A stretch of DNA of 51,300 nucleotides from Agrilactobacillus yilanensis (GCF_003946725.1 NZ_RHOY01000022.1:1-51300), one strand, 5' to 3'. Positions 7,878 to 18,102 are shown, counted from the first letter of the stretch. Notes: generated from the letters alone by a model not told the origin. Translations and numbers: made by a program.

Positions 7878-10289
7878 CTAAATACTAGCAATGAGATCCC
7901 AATCCAAGGTGGCGGTGTAATTACCCGGTAAAATACCATTATTGTCGGTTAAATTTAACAAGAAGCCATGGGTTTTATCCCAAGTTAAGTCCGTAGTGCC
8001 AGAACTATCCAGTGTCCCAGTATAAATCGGTTGGGCGGTACTGGTAATCGGTGTATCCACCCCGTTGTCATCTCGGAAAACCAAAATATCAGCAGCCACA
8101 GCGCCAGTTTCGGATGTAAAAGGCTGCGCTAAAGCAACCGATAATGTCGGCGTGATCGTCGTAGCAGGGTCACTGGTACTAGCGATGGTAATGCCCCAGC
8201 TGGTATCCGTCCGATACCGCAAACCGCTACTCGTTGTTGTGCGCCCAAAAGCTAATGTCGGCACCGTTAAACCCATTGTCACAATCGGCTGTTGTTGCCA
8301 AACAAAAGTTTCAGTTGTTGGGGCTGCCGACGTACCATAGGCCGCTAAAATTGCTGCCGCATCATACAAAGCGCCCTTTGGTTCATGGGTTGTCCCGTCA
8401 GCGACTGCCTGCCAATTCGTACTGATACTATGGTATACCGTTTCTGTTTCTGGATCTGAAATAACCGTATCATTGCCCGGCGCATTTAATAAGCCCGCAT
8501 TACTGTCCAAGGTTACTTTTGAGCCTAAAGTGAGCCGCCACATTTTGGTAGTCCCCGTAAACAAGCCGTTCATCGTGGTGACTTGGCTCGTATCCCAATT
8601 GGACAAATCTAACTGTGTTAAAGCCTGCATATTTCGAAAAGCATAATTCAAATCTTTTACGTTACTCGTATGCCACTGGTCCACAGCCACCGCTGCTAGT
8701 TTGGTTGCATTGCTAAAGATACTATTCATCGTCGTCACTTGACTCGTATCCCAATGCGATACATCTACAGCCGTTAAAGCGGTTGTACTATAGAATAAAT
8801 AGCTCATATCAGTCACCCGACTGGTATCCCAGGCGCTCGTATCCAAACTCGTCAAATTCGTCATCCCGTCAAAAGTACCCTTTAACGTAGTGACATTAGC
8901 AGTATTCCAACGAGAAACGTCTAAAGTCTTAATTTTTGTAGTATTAAAAAATAAATAGACCATAGTTGTCACTTGACTCGTGTCCCAATTAGACACATCT
9001 AAAGCGGTCAATGACGAGGCGCTGCTGAATAAATTGCCCATATCCGTCACTTTACCGGTATTCCAATTGGCAACATCTAGCGCAGTTAAAGCGCTGTCAC
9101 CAGAAAACATATTGTGCATCGTTGTCACTTGACTCGTATTCCAATGAGATACATCTAAGGTGGTTAAACTAGATGCAGCGTTAAACATATAGGCCATGTC
9201 CGTCACTTGACTCGTGTCCCAATTAGATACATCCACCGTTAGCAATTTTGCAGCACCATAAAACATACTGCGCATATTCGTCACTTTATCAGTCACCCAA
9301 CTGCTAACGTCTAAATTGGTTAATTGTGCGGCACCATAGACAAAATAGCCCATGTCCGTCACTTGATTGGTAATCCAATTAGATACATCTAGCGTGGTCA
9401 AAGCCGCAGCACCATTAAACATACTGCGCAAGGTGGTGACTTGACTCGTATCCCAGTTAGACACATCCACCGTTGTTAAACTCGTGTCCAAATTAAACAT
9501 ATAACTCATATCCGTGACTTGGCTTGTATCCCAATGACCTGCTTCAAGGTCGGTTAAATTAGACATTTGACTAAACATATACCCCATGTTAGTCACGCTG
9601 CTTGTATCCCAAGTATTCAAATCTAATGTTGTTAACTGGGCAGCACCTGAAAACATGTAACCCATATCCGTGACCTGGCTCGTATTCCAGCCACTGAGAT
9701 CTAAGCTGGTTAAACTAGTAGCACCATTAAATAAACTACGCATATCGGTGATTTTACTCGTGTCCCAGCCACTAATATCTAATTGCGTCATGCTACTCAA
9801 TTTATAAAACATGCCGGCTATCTTACTTGCATTACTAATATCTAAATCAGCCAAACCGCTGATACTCGTGACTTTAGTTAAATTCGCAAATAAATAGCGC
9901 GCGTCCGTTCCTGTTTTAACCCCGGGTTCGATAACAATACTTGTAATGTTATTTTGATAAGCCAACCAAATCCCATTGGCATCTAATGACGACGTATTAT
10001 ACCCCGAACTTAAGGTGCCCGGATGAATTGTCAAAACCCCGGCACTATCAATCTCCCAAGCACAAGTTCCAGAAGTACCACTATAAATAGTCGTTGCGTC
10101 TAAAGCTGAAATGGTCGTTGTAGGTAAAGTCTCACTAATGGTTGCCGTGGATGTCCCTGTTGTCATTAGCGGGTCGCTGAAATCAGCTGCTCGAACTGGC
10201 TTTGCGCACGTTAAAATACTCATCAAAAATGCACAAATAATAACAAAATAATTCAGTTCAATTTTAAAGTATTGTTTTTTTTGCATCAT
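7878..10289 (-). CDS. BspA-like LRR (DUF285) surface protein with WxL-like C-terminus
   Basis: An 803-residue secreted protein. Residues 1-35 form a signal peptide ending at KPVRA-A. About sixteen 23-26-residue repeats follow, of the form LDVSNWDTSQVTDMxYMF (DUF285, found in BspA-like LRR surface proteins). The last ~190 residues are Thr/Ser-rich beta sequence with WGITI and a terminal YTATLDWDLIASI, resembling a WxL cell-wall binding domain. No LPxTG motif is present. Such proteins coat the cell wall and are implicated in adhesion. No csc-type WxL partner genes flank it; it appears monocistronic. Repeat homogeneity suggests internal recombination. Confidence 0.82.
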   Translation of the reverse strand: MMQKKQYFKIELNYFVIICAFLMSILTCAKPVRAADFSDPLMTTGTSTATISETLPTTTISALDATTIYSGTSGTCAWEIDSAGVLTIHPGTLSSGYNTSSLDANGIWLAYQNNITSIVIEPGVKTGTDARYLFANLTKVTSISGLADLDISNASKIAGMFYKLSSMTQLDISGWDTSKITDMRSLFNGATSLTSLDLSGWNTSQVTDMGYMFSGAAQLTTLDLNTWDTSSVTNMGYMFSQMSNLTDLEAGHWDTSQVTDMSYMFNLDTSLTTVDVSNWDTSQVTTLRSMFNGAAALTTLDVSNWITNQVTDMGYFVYGAAQLTNLDVSSWVTDKVTNMRSMFYGAAKLLTVDVSNWDTSQVTDMAYMFNAASSLTTLDVSHWNTSQVTTMHNMFSGDSALTALDVANWNTGKVTDMGNLFSSASSLTALDVSNWDTSQVTTMVYLFFNTTKIKTLDVSRWNTANVTTLKGTFDGMTNLTSLDTSAWDTSRVTDMSYLFYSTTALTAVDVSHWDTSQVTTMNSIFSNATKLAAVAVDQWHTSNVKDLNYAFRNMQALTQLDLSNWDTSQVTTMNGLFTGTTKMWRLTLGSKVTLDSNAGLLNAPGNDTVISDPETETVYHSISTNWQAVADGTTHEPKGALYDAAAILAAYGTSAAPTTETFVWQQQPIVTMGLTVPTLAFGRTTTSSGLRYRTDTSWGITIASTSDPATTITPTLSVALAQPFTSETGAVAADILVFRDDNGVDTPITSTAQPIYTGTLDSSGTTDLTWDKTHGFLLNLTDNNGILPGNYTATLDWDLIASI

Positions 10290-10415
10290 ACTCGTTTCCC
10301 CTGAATTTTCTTTGCCTAAATGACTTTTATTCTACACTAGTATCTAATTTAATTGGCTTTTTTGCAACTATAAATAACTAGAATCTAAAATTTTTTTGAG
10401 GCGCTATCAAAATAA

Positions 10416-10460
10416 AAAAGCCACAACCCGCAGTAACATTGCAAAAGTTGTGACTTTTTA
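10416..10460 (-). terminator. Terminator of the amino-acid ABC transporter operon
   Basis: GTTGTG pairs with CACAAC, and the flanking AGTC/GGCT plus A- and T-runs extend the stem. On the minus strand it ends in T5-6. It lies just after the substrate-binding protein stop and upstream of the LRR gene. Confidence 0.75.
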
Positions 10461-10475
10461 AACGATTATCTCTAA

Positions 10476-11324
10476 TTATTTGCTTTCAACAATAATGTCG
10501 CTTGCTTTAACTTCAGAACCAAAGTATGGTTTTAGTTCAGCATTATAACTATCTTTAAAGAAACCTTTTTTACTTAATTTTGAAATTTCTTTATTGGTCC
10601 AATTTAATAAAGACTTGTTACCCTTCTTAACTGCAGGGGCAATGTATTGTTTTGGTCCAATGCTCTTAATCCCGACAGTATACTTAGGATTATTTTTAAC
10701 CCAAGCATATAAGTAAGAGTTGTCATCGGCTAAAGCTGAAGCCCGGCCGTTTTTCAAAGCGTTAAATTGCTGTGTCTTAGAATCATATTTTTGTAATGTG
10801 ATATCACTTTGTTTTGTGAAATAGTTTTCAGCAGTTGTCCCTTTAGTCACAATTAAATCTTTGCCTTTTAATTGAGAAGCTTTAGTAATTGGTTTACTCT
10901 TCTTAGAAATAACCCCAACAGAAACTTTCATGTAAGGATCTGCAAAACTAACTTCTTGCTTACGTTCTGGGGTAACCGTAAAGTTGGCCAAAACGATATC
11001 CACCTTATTAGCTTTTAACGCGTCTACACGGTTATTGGCATTAACTTGAACAAATTTTGTCTTAACCCCTAAATCTTTCGCAATTTGCCGAGCCAACGCT
11101 AAGTCATAGCCCCTTAATTTACCTTTCTTATTGACCCAACCATAAGGGGGTAAATCTTGGAAAACGGCAATTTTGATCGTGCCTCGTTTTTGAATTGCTT
11201 TAACACTGCTGTTATTGCTAGCTGCTTGTGTTGTTTGTGCACCCGCAAAAGTTGGAATTACCAATAATAATGCTGCCAAAACTGTGAATAAGGTTAACCA
11301 TGATTTTTTTGATTTATGTGTCAT
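10476..11324 (-). CDS. Amino-acid ABC transporter substrate-binding protein
   Basis: A family-3 solute-binding protein of 282 residues. It has a signal peptide (LFTVLAALLLVIPTFAGAQ), then RGTIKIAVFQDLPPYGWVNKKGKLRGYDLALARQIA, the classic polar-amino-acid SBP motif. Unusually for a Gram-positive SBP I see no lipobox cysteine near the signal-peptide end, so it may be secreted or stay anchored by an uncleaved signal. Last gene of a permease-permease-ATPase-SBP operon. Substrate is probably a polar or sulfur amino acid; the adjacent methionine operon is suggestive but not proof. Confidence 0.88.
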   Translation of the reverse strand: MTHKSKKSWLTLFTVLAALLLVIPTFAGAQTTQAASNNSSVKAIQKRGTIKIAVFQDLPPYGWVNKKGKLRGYDLALARQIAKDLGVKTKFVQVNANNRVDALKANKVDIVLANFTVTPERKQEVSFADPYMKVSVGVISKKSKPITKASQLKGKDLIVTKGTTAENYFTKQSDITLQKYDSKTQQFNALKNGRASALADDNSYLYAWVKNNPKYTVGIKSIGPKQYIAPAVKKGNKSLLNWTNKEISKLSKKGFFKDSYNAELKPYFGSEVKASDIIVESK

Positions 11325-11346
11325 ACTGCTTCCTCCAGAAAATAGA

Positions 11347-12084
11347 TTAAAAATCCATACTTTGTAAAAATTCTTTTGCCCGATCAGTCTTTGGATCTGT
11401 GAAGAATTGCGCCCCCGGTGTACTTTCTAAAATACGGCCTTCTTCTAAAAATAAGACTTGATTGGCAATTTGATGCGCAAAATTCATTTCGTGAGTCACC
11501 ACGATCATGGTCATTTTTTGTTTGGCCAAATCTAGCATAATTTCTAAGACGCCTCGAACCATTTCTGGATCCAATGAGGCGGTAACTTCATCAAATAACA
11601 TGAATTCTGGGTGTAAGGCTAAAGCGCGCACAATGGCAATCCGTTGTTTTTGACCACCAGAAAGTTCACGCGGATACTTCTGAGCGTAATCCGCTAAGTC
11701 CACACTATCCAAAAGGGCTAAAGCTTCTTTTTCAGCGACATTTTTAGCTTGCTTTTGCACTTTTATCGGACCTAACGTGATATTGTCCATGATTTTCAAG
11801 TTTGGAAATAAATCATAACTTTGGAAAACCATGCCAATTTTTTGGCGTAATTTCTGCCAATTTTTAGAACTAGGTGTAACATGATCCCCTTTAAAATAAA
11901 TATCACCGCTTTGATAAGGCTCTAGCCCATTTAAGCAACGGATCAACGTACTTTTCCCGGAACCAGATGGGCCTAAAAGTACCAAAACCTCGCCCGTATT
12001 CACTTCAAAGTTAATATCGTGCAATACAGGCTGATCGCCATAAGCTTTATTTAAATTCTCAACACGTAATAATTCGTCTGCCAT
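11347..12084 (-). CDS. Amino-acid ABC transporter ATP-binding protein (GlnQ-type)
   Basis: A 245-residue ATPase of the polar amino-acid uptake family that drives import from the inner face of the membrane. Walker A GPSGSGKST is at 38-46, signature LSGGQKQR at 141-148, and Walker B FMLFDE at 161-166 with the switch VVTHEMNFA. Ribosome site GGGGGAA lies upstream of the ATG. It follows the second permease by 9 bp and precedes the binding protein by 22 bp in one operon. Confidence 0.93.
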   Translation of the reverse strand: MADELLRVENLNKAYGDQPVLHDINFEVNTGEVLVLLGPSGSGKSTLIRCLNGLEPYQSGDIYFKGDHVTPSSKNWQKLRQKIGMVFQSYDLFPNLKIMDNITLGPIKVQKQAKNVAEKEALALLDSVDLADYAQKYPRELSGGQKQRIAIVRALALHPEFMLFDEVTASLDPEMVRGVLEIMLDLAKQKMTMIVVTHEMNFAHQIANQVLFLEEGRILESTPGAQFFTDPKTDRAKEFLQSMDF

Positions 12085-12093
12085 AATTTCCCC

Positions 12094-12765
12094 CTATTTA
12101 TTCCTTTGTAATCGTTTGGCCAATAATGAAAATGGATAACAGATAATGAAATATAGGAAGAAAATCGCCCCATAAATCCAAAAGGCCCCTTGGGGATACT
12201 GTTGCTGATTGGCTTCAATAATCTGTTGGCCCACATTGATCACATCCAAAACACTAATCATCAAAAGTAACGATGTGGTTTTAATAATCCGTGTCACTAA
12301 GTTGATCAAAGCCGGCATCATTAACTTGATAGATTGAGGCACTAAGACAAAACGATAAAGCTGATTACGAGATAAGCCAATGGCTAAACCAGATTCAATC
12401 TGATGCTGCGGTACAGACTCCAAAGCCCCGCGGACAATATCGCTGGCTTCAGCGGCCATCCATAAAGTGAAGACGATAACCGCCACTTCTTCAGCCGGCA
12501 AATTCAGATGCATATCTTTTGGCAAAATATAATAGAACAAAAACAATAAAGCAACGGTTGGAATAATTCGGAAAAATTCTAAGTACAGCCGTAAAACAAA
12601 GCGTAACAGCCGATTATGAAAGGTCCGCAAAACCCCTAATAAGATCCCTAAAACCCCGCCTATGGCAATTGAGATTAAAGCGACTCTGATCGTCACCCAT
12701 AAGCCCCCCATCAGTCGGGCGAAGTTTGCACCTTCAAAAATAATATTAATGCCCGAATGCGCCAT
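12094..12765 (-). CDS. Amino-acid ABC transporter permease (HisM/GlnP type), second subunit
   Basis: A 223-residue membrane protein with the EAA loop for ATPase contact (ESGLAIGLSRNQLYRFVLVPQSIKLMMPAL) and about five predicted helices. It overlaps the upstream permease gene by 20 bp, so the two are translationally coupled and probably form the heterodimeric channel. Confidence 0.9.
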   Translation of the reverse strand: MAHSGINIIFEGANFARLMGGLWVTIRVALISIAIGGVLGILLGVLRTFHNRLLRFVLRLYLEFFRIIPTVALLFLFYYILPKDMHLNLPAEEVAVIVFTLWMAAEASDIVRGALESVPQHQIESGLAIGLSRNQLYRFVLVPQSIKLMMPALINLVTRIIKTTSLLLMISVLDVINVGQQIIEANQQQYPQGAFWIYGAIFFLYFIICYPFSLLAKRLQRNK

Positions 12766-13405
12766 AGCGAATCCTCCTCTCCAGCCAAGTCAATAGAATG
12801 GACAGTGGAATTAAGATAATGGCGTAACCGATGATTAAGACGAGTAAATACTCATTTGTCTTGTAATACATCCCGATTAAATCCAAAGCCGTATTCGTTA
12901 ACTCTGGAATCGCAATGACTGTAAAAATAGACGTTTCCTTAATTAGGAAAATAATATTTGCAGCCAACGCCGGTACACTTAATGCAAAACCTTGGGGAAA
13001 AATAACGTAGCGGGTTAACTGTGCGGTTGATAATCCTAAAGCAAGCCCCGATTCGATCTGACTTTTGGCAATACCGTCAAACCCACCGGTAAAGCCTTCA
13101 GCCATATAGCTGCCCCCTAAGAAGACAAGCCCAATGATCCCACAGACATAGGCTGAAAATTTCAAGCCTAAGCCCGGCAGACCATAATAAATAAAAAATA
13201 GTTGAATCAATAGCGGCGTATTTCTAGATAATTCAATATAAATCCCGACAATACGCTTCAATACTGGTACTTTAAAGTATTGACTCAGACTACAGACCAA
13301 TCCGAGAATAATGGCGCCCAGAATACCTAAGGCGGACATTTGAAGCGTTAGAATAAATCCCTTTTGAAACATTGGTAAACTTTGTACAATAACAGACCAG
13401 CTCAA
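12746..13405 (-). CDS. Amino-acid ABC transporter permease (HisQ/GlnP type), first subunit
   Basis: A 219-residue membrane subunit with the EAA-loop pattern IESGLALGLSTAQLTRYVIFPQGFALSVPAL. The start is TTG at 13405 with AGGGAG eight bases upstream; there is no better ATG. First gene of the four-gene transporter operon, expressed from the promoter at 13464. Confidence 0.9.
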   Translation of the reverse strand: MSWSVIVQSLPMFQKGFILTLQMSALGILGAIILGLVCSLSQYFKVPVLKRIVGIYIELSRNTPLLIQLFFIYYGLPGLGLKFSAYVCGIIGLVFLGGSYMAEGFTGGFDGIAKSQIESGLALGLSTAQLTRYVIFPQGFALSVPALAANIIFLIKETSIFTVIAIPELTNTALDLIGMYYKTNEYLLVLIIGYAIILIPLSILLTWLERRIRYGAFGH

Positions 13406-13463
13406 AGATTGATCTCCCTTCCAATAATTATTGCATCTACTTTGTTAAAAGTAACACTTATTA

Positions 13464-13492
13464 ATTATAAGCAGTCTAAGCCTGAATAACAA
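13464..13492 (-). promoter_or_regulatory. Promoter of the amino-acid ABC transporter operon
   Basis: Minus strand TTGTTA (13492-13487) and TATAAT (13469-13464) with a 17-bp spacer, about 55 bp upstream of the first permease. Confidence 0.7.
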
Positions 13493-13558
13493 GCACTTCC
13501 AGTAGATTAAGTCCCTGTACCGATTTATCTTTTCACCTGCTGTCAAAGCAAAGCTGTT

Positions 13559-15427
13559 TTATGAAATCTGTACTTTATTTTTGGCTTGAATATAAGTGGC
13601 TAACGCTTTAGAAATCTCAACATGTTGCATTGGCGTGGTGATATGCACGCCATTAAAATACTGACAGATCACATCGACCAATTCTTCAGCAATGGCCAAC
13701 CCTTCCGCCCGTTCCGTTCCATTTTCTTCGGCAGCAGCCATCCGCTCTAACACTGCGGCCGATAACCGAATGCCCGGCACTTCATGATGCAAAAAGCGTG
13801 CATTTCGATTGGATAGTAAGGGCAATACCCCCACAAAAACTGGAACGGTAATTTGATTCTCAGCTAAAATCGCGGCTAAATCTTTGGCAATTTGCGGATC
13901 AAAAATAGGTTGGGTAATAATAAAATCAGCACCGGCCGCTACTTTACGCGTAATCGCCTTAGCCGCATTTTCCAAGGTTCGGCCGTTTGGATTATAAGCT
14001 GCCCCAACGACAAAATGACAGTGCCGCCCTAATTGACGTCCAGTTGGTGAGATCCCTTGATTGTATTGTTTAAAATAACTAATCAATTCGGTGGCGTGGA
14101 GATCATAAACCGAAGTTGCACCCGGTAGATCCCCGACTTTTGCCGGATCGCCCGTAATTACCAGCACATCGTCAATGCCTAACGAAGCTAAGCCCATAAT
14201 TTCAGACTGCAGCCCAATTAAATTATGATCCCGAGTCGTCAAATGAACTAAAGGGGTCACCCCATAAGCCAGTTTTAACTGGGCTGCCAATGCCACATTG
14301 CTAATCCGCGTTGTTGCCAGTGAACCATCTGAAATGGTAATCGCCCCAACTTTAGCCGCTGCCAAAGCGGCAGCCCCTTCAAAGAATTTTGCGGTTTTTA
14401 ACGTCTTTGGCGGATCCAGCTCCACTAAAGCCACTTTTTGCGTCTGGACTGCTTCTAAAAAGCGATGTGTGCCCTGAATTTCTTGTTCCACCGCTACTTT
14501 AGGCGTTATTTTAGGTGCAATTTTTGTCGGCACTACTGGCGTTCTGTTTTTTAGCCCTTTGACCAAACTCGCAATATGGGCAGGCGTTGTCCCGCAACAG
14601 CCCCCAATCAGCCGAACCCCTTTTTGTCGAAAAATTTCGCCGTAAGATTCAAAATAATTGGGAGAACCATCATAAATCAAACGACCGGCTTCCATATTTG
14701 GTAACCCTGCATTGGGATAAATTGCCACTGGTGTTGTGGCTGGTAATTGCGTATTTTTCAAAGCTAAGTTCATTTGATAAGGCCCCAGATGACAATTGGT
14801 CCCCACCACCGCCACCTTTAAAGCGGCCAATTCGGCCAATGCCGTCGCTAATGAAGTCCCATCTTGCAAGACGCCGGGTTCATACATTGTGACATTGGCA
14901 ATAATCGGCAGCTGGGTGATCGCTTGAACGCCCTGAATCGCAGCTTTTAATTCAGCTAAATCATAATAGGTTTCTAATAAAATACCATCCAACAGTCCAG
15001 TTTGAACTAAAATTTCAGCCTGCTGTACCGTACTTTTCGTGATTGCCTCAGCCGTTAATAGCTGCGGATCTTGAATATCCGTAGACCCGGCAATCCCCCC
15101 AATCGTGCCTAAAATATAAACCGGCCGGGTACTAGCCACTTTAGCGGTATGGGCTAAACTCACCGCCGCTTCATTAATCGCATGCAGCTTATCCGCCAAA
15201 CCATAACGGCTCAATTTGATGGCATTAGCCGCATAAGTATTCGTTTGAATAATATCCGCTCCAGCGGCGATATAAGCTTGATGAATCTTTAAAATATCCC
15301 CGCCATTTGTTAAATTCAGTGATTCAAAGTCATGACTAATCCCATATTGACTGTATAACAACGTCCCCATAGCGCCATCAGCGACTAAAACCCGCTGAGC
15401 TAACGCCTGACTCAAACTTTCTACCAT
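13559..15427 (-). CDS. Bifunctional homocysteine S-methyltransferase / 5,10-methylenetetrahydrofolate reductase
   Basis: A 622-residue YitJ-type fusion. Residues 1 to about 295 are a zinc-dependent homocysteine methyltransferase: DGAMGTLLY at the start, and zinc cysteines in VGTNCHLGP (Cys212) and GGCCGTTP (Cys277, Cys278). Residues ~325-610 are a MetF-like FAD reductase (LVELDPPKT, DVLVITGDP, GADFIITQPIFD). The fusion can make methyl-THF and may pass methyl groups to homocysteine. It follows metE by 6 bp, with its AAGGAG site inside the metE end, so both read from the T-box-controlled transcript. Confidence 0.93.
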   Translation of the reverse strand: MVESLSQALAQRVLVADGAMGTLLYSQYGISHDFESLNLTNGGDILKIHQAYIAAGADIIQTNTYAANAIKLSRYGLADKLHAINEAAVSLAHTAKVASTRPVYILGTIGGIAGSTDIQDPQLLTAEAITKSTVQQAEILVQTGLLDGILLETYYDLAELKAAIQGVQAITQLPIIANVTMYEPGVLQDGTSLATALAELAALKVAVVGTNCHLGPYQMNLALKNTQLPATTPVAIYPNAGLPNMEAGRLIYDGSPNYFESYGEIFRQKGVRLIGGCCGTTPAHIASLVKGLKNRTPVVPTKIAPKITPKVAVEQEIQGTHRFLEAVQTQKVALVELDPPKTLKTAKFFEGAAALAAAKVGAITISDGSLATTRISNVALAAQLKLAYGVTPLVHLTTRDHNLIGLQSEIMGLASLGIDDVLVITGDPAKVGDLPGATSVYDLHATELISYFKQYNQGISPTGRQLGRHCHFVVGAAYNPNGRTLENAAKAITRKVAAGADFIITQPIFDPQIAKDLAAILAENQITVPVFVGVLPLLSNRNARFLHHEVPGIRLSAAVLERMAAAEENGTERAEGLAIAEELVDVICQYFNGVHITTPMQHVEISKALATYIQAKNKVQIS

Positions 15428-15433
15428 TAAAAA

Positions 15434-17725
15434 TCAACTCCTTAGCGCGATACTAGCCCGAACTTCATCCGTGGCTTGTACCATGTGCGCTAAAGCCTCA
15501 ATTGCTTCTGGTTCATTTCTTGTCTTCAAACCACAATCTGGATTAATCCAAAATTGATGCACGTCGATTACTTGTAGCGCCCGATTTATATTTTGTTTAA
15601 TTTCTTCAACACTTGGGACCCGAGGACTATGAATATCATAAACCCCTAACCCAATTTGCTTATCATAAGTGCCCGTTTCAAAAGCCTTAATACTTTCACC
15701 ATGAGACCGGGATGTTTCAATAGAGATCACATCTGCATCCAAGGCACTAATCGTTGGTAAAATATCTTCGAAGTCAGAATAGCACATATGCGTATGAATC
15801 TGTGTACTATCTGCGACACCGGTTGTGGTGATCTTAAAAGCCTTCACTGCATTATCCAAATAAGCTTGCCGATATTGTGCTTTTAATGGTAAGCCTTCCC
15901 GTAAAGCAGGTTCATCTACTTGAATGATTTTAATCCCAGCTGCTTCTAATGCCTGGACCTCATGACGCAAAGCCAACCCAATTTGATTGGCAACTACATT
16001 TTTAGGCAGATCATCTCGAACAAAGCTCCAATTGATAATCGTCACTGCCGATGTCAGCATCCCTTTGACGGGTCGCTTCGTCAAACTTTGCGCATAAGCG
16101 GTATCTGTGACCGTAATTGGTTCATGCCAAATGACATCCCCGAAAATCAACGGTGGCCGCACCCCTCGGGAACCATAGCTTTGAACCCAGCCGTTTTCAG
16201 TGGCATAAAACCCACTTAATTTCTGACCAAAATATTCCACCATGTCCGTCCGCTCAAATTCCCCATGAACTAACACATCCAACTTCAAATCTTCTTGGAT
16301 TTCAATCCAACGTTTCGTTTCACTTTCGATAAACTGTTGATACTGTGCGTCGGTTAACTCATGTTTTCGCCAAGCCGCCCGTTTTTGCCGTACAAGCTTA
16401 GATTGCGGGAAACTACCAATCGTTGTCGTTGGTAATAGTGGCAAGTTCAATACTTTTTGAGCGCGCACCCGATCAGCGTAAACACTGTTGCGCTCTGTCG
16501 GGCGACACATGACTGCGTCTACCGCAGCTTTAACTTCCGGATTGTTCCGGTGCTCCGATTGATTCAATGCCGCTAAAGCCTCATTTTGTGCGGTAATTGC
16601 CGACCGTACATCTTCGCCATTGGCATAAGCTGTTAAAACATTTAATTCTTCTAATTTTTCATCCGCAAATGCAATACCCGCTTTAATTACGGGATCCAAA
16701 TGCGTTTCATTTCTTGTCGTAATTGGAACATGCAATAAGGAATTACTTGGCTGTAACCAAAGCCGATCTTCTGAAACAATTGTTAATAAATCATCAATTA
16801 ACGCCGTCTTTTGGTTGAAGTCACTGCGCCAAACATTCCGGCCATCAATAATACCGGCAGCTAAAATTTTATCTTCGGGAAAACCTAATGTCTTAAGTTC
16901 TGGTAACAACGTGCCATGATCACGGACAAAGTCAAAACCTAAAGCATCCACATCAAAATTTAAAATATCTGCTAAAAAGTCTGGTCGTTCAAAATAAGTT
17001 TGTAATTCAACCTTCACTTCTGGTGCCGCTGCCCGAATCGCTGCTAATGCCTGGCGATAAAGCTTTAATTCTGTCGCATCTGTCAAAGTAACCAGACTTG
17101 GTTCATCTAATTGAATCCATTGACAACCCGCTGCTGCTAACTGCTTAACAACCGTTTGGTAAAGAGGTAATAATTGATTTAAATGGTCAATCAACGCCTC
17201 ATAACTTAAATGCGCATCTTGTAATTTTGCCAACTTTAAGAACGTAACTGGGCCTAAAATAACCGGCTTGCCCTCAATCCCTAATTCCGCCTTAGCTTCT
17301 TGATAACGTGCCAACCAAGGATTGTCCAACAAACGGAATGTCACATAATCTAATTCTGGCACAATATAATGGTAGTTTGTATTAAACCATTTGGTCATTT
17401 CAGCCGCTACCTGCGCCTTTGTCCCGCGGGCAATTGCAAAGTATTCTGTTAATGTCAGCTTCTGATCAAATTGCCCAAAACGCGCTGGAATCGCATTAAA
17501 AGCCACCGCCGTATCTAAAACATGATCATAATTACTATAATCAGCTACGGGAATAATATCGACACCCGCCGCCTGTTGTTTTTTCAAAGCCGCCAAACGA
17601 ATCGTCTTTGTCCGATCCTCAAAAGCAACCTCATCAATATCATGACGCCAAAACTTTTCTAACGTAAACTTCCATTCTCTTTTTTCACCTAAGCGGGGAT
17701 ACCCTAAATTACTAGCTAATACCAT
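15434..17725 (-). CDS. metE: Cobalamin-independent methionine synthase (MetE)
   Basis: Transfers a methyl group from 5-methyl-THF polyglutamate to homocysteine, the last step of methionine synthesis. The 763 residues match the family's two-barrel length. The N-terminal [21 protein letters not shown] and the C-terminal zinc site (HTHMCYS and NPDCGLKTR, with [10 protein letters not shown]) are present, so the enzyme looks intact. I start it at ATG 17725 (MVLASNLG), which has AAGGAGG upstream. A longer in-frame start reaches into the T-box terminator and is not credible. Expression is expected only when methionine is short. Confidence 0.95.
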   Translation of the reverse strand: MVLASNLGYPRLGEKREWKFTLEKFWRHDIDEVAFEDRTKTIRLAALKKQQAAGVDIIPVADYSNYDHVLDTAVAFNAIPARFGQFDQKLTLTEYFAIARGTKAQVAAEMTKWFNTNYHYIVPELDYVTFRLLDNPWLARYQEAKAELGIEGKPVILGPVTFLKLAKLQDAHLSYEALIDHLNQLLPLYQTVVKQLAAAGCQWIQLDEPSLVTLTDATELKLYRQALAAIRAAAPEVKVELQTYFERPDFLADILNFDVDALGFDFVRDHGTLLPELKTLGFPEDKILAAGIIDGRNVWRSDFNQKTALIDDLLTIVSEDRLWLQPSNSLLHVPITTRNETHLDPVIKAGIAFADEKLEELNVLTAYANGEDVRSAITAQNEALAALNQSEHRNNPEVKAAVDAVMCRPTERNSVYADRVRAQKVLNLPLLPTTTIGSFPQSKLVRQKRAAWRKHELTDAQYQQFIESETKRWIEIQEDLKLDVLVHGEFERTDMVEYFGQKLSGFYATENGWVQSYGSRGVRPPLIFGDVIWHEPITVTDTAYAQSLTKRPVKGMLTSAVTIINWSFVRDDLPKNVVANQIGLALRHEVQALEAAGIKIIQVDEPALREGLPLKAQYRQAYLDNAVKAFKITTTGVADSTQIHTHMCYSDFEDILPTISALDADVISIETSRSHGESIKAFETGTYDKQIGLGVYDIHSPRVPSVEEIKQNINRALQVIDVHQFWINPDCGLKTRNEPEAIEALAHMVQATDEVRASIALRS

Positions 17726-17763
17726 AATGTCCTCCTTAAAATCGTTTCGATTGATATAAATTA

Positions 17764-18013
17764 CAAAAAAAATACCCTTAGCAAATATAAAATCTGCTAA
17801 GGGCGTCCTTTCAATCAACGTGTTACCACCTTATTTCGAAACTACCTCACGATAGTTTCCTCTACCGGTACGTCAAAAAAGCCGAGATACCGTAACGCGA
17901 TAATGGGCGCACCCATCATGTCCTCACTTAACGTTCAAACATGCTTTGCTTCAAGACCATCTTCTAATCCCGTAAAATTGTCCTTTTCCATCAACCGGAC
18001 TCTCTGTGAATTC
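17764..18013 (-). promoter_or_regulatory. T-box leader (probably tRNA-Met) upstream of metE
   Basis: On the minus strand the leader begins with AGAGAGTCCGG, a Stem I signature, and carries the T-box sequence AAGGTGGTAACACG (17832-17819). A terminator follows (CCCTTAGCA..TGCTAAGGG then T8, 17803-17766). Candidate ATG specifier triplets lie at 17960-17958 (preceded by GA and followed by G) and 17942-17940; I cannot settle which without folding. Uncharged tRNA-Met should stabilise the antiterminator and allow metE and the downstream fusion gene to be read. Confidence 0.88.
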
Positions 18014-18020
18014 ACATTGA

Positions 18021-18049
18021 ATTATACTCATCTTTTCATTGCAATTTAA
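18021..18049 (-). promoter_or_regulatory. Promoter of the metE operon
   Basis: Minus strand TTAAAT (18049-18044) and TATAAT (18026-18021) with a 17-bp spacer, directly before the T-box leader. Confidence 0.65.
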
Positions 18050-18102
18050 TATATGTTAAAACGAGTTTATAATGGAATAAAGAAAAAGTCAAGTAAAAAT
18101 AA

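Noticed and set aside
13406-13558. A terminator or small gene between the methyltransferase/MTHFR fusion and the amino-acid transporter
   Set aside because: I found no stable stem with a T-run and no frame with a ribosome site; only the transporter promoter is supportable.
17726-17818. N-terminal extension of MetE to 17818
   Set aside because: The extension overlaps the T-box terminator, has no family similarity, and a strong AAGGAGG fits the ATG at 17725.
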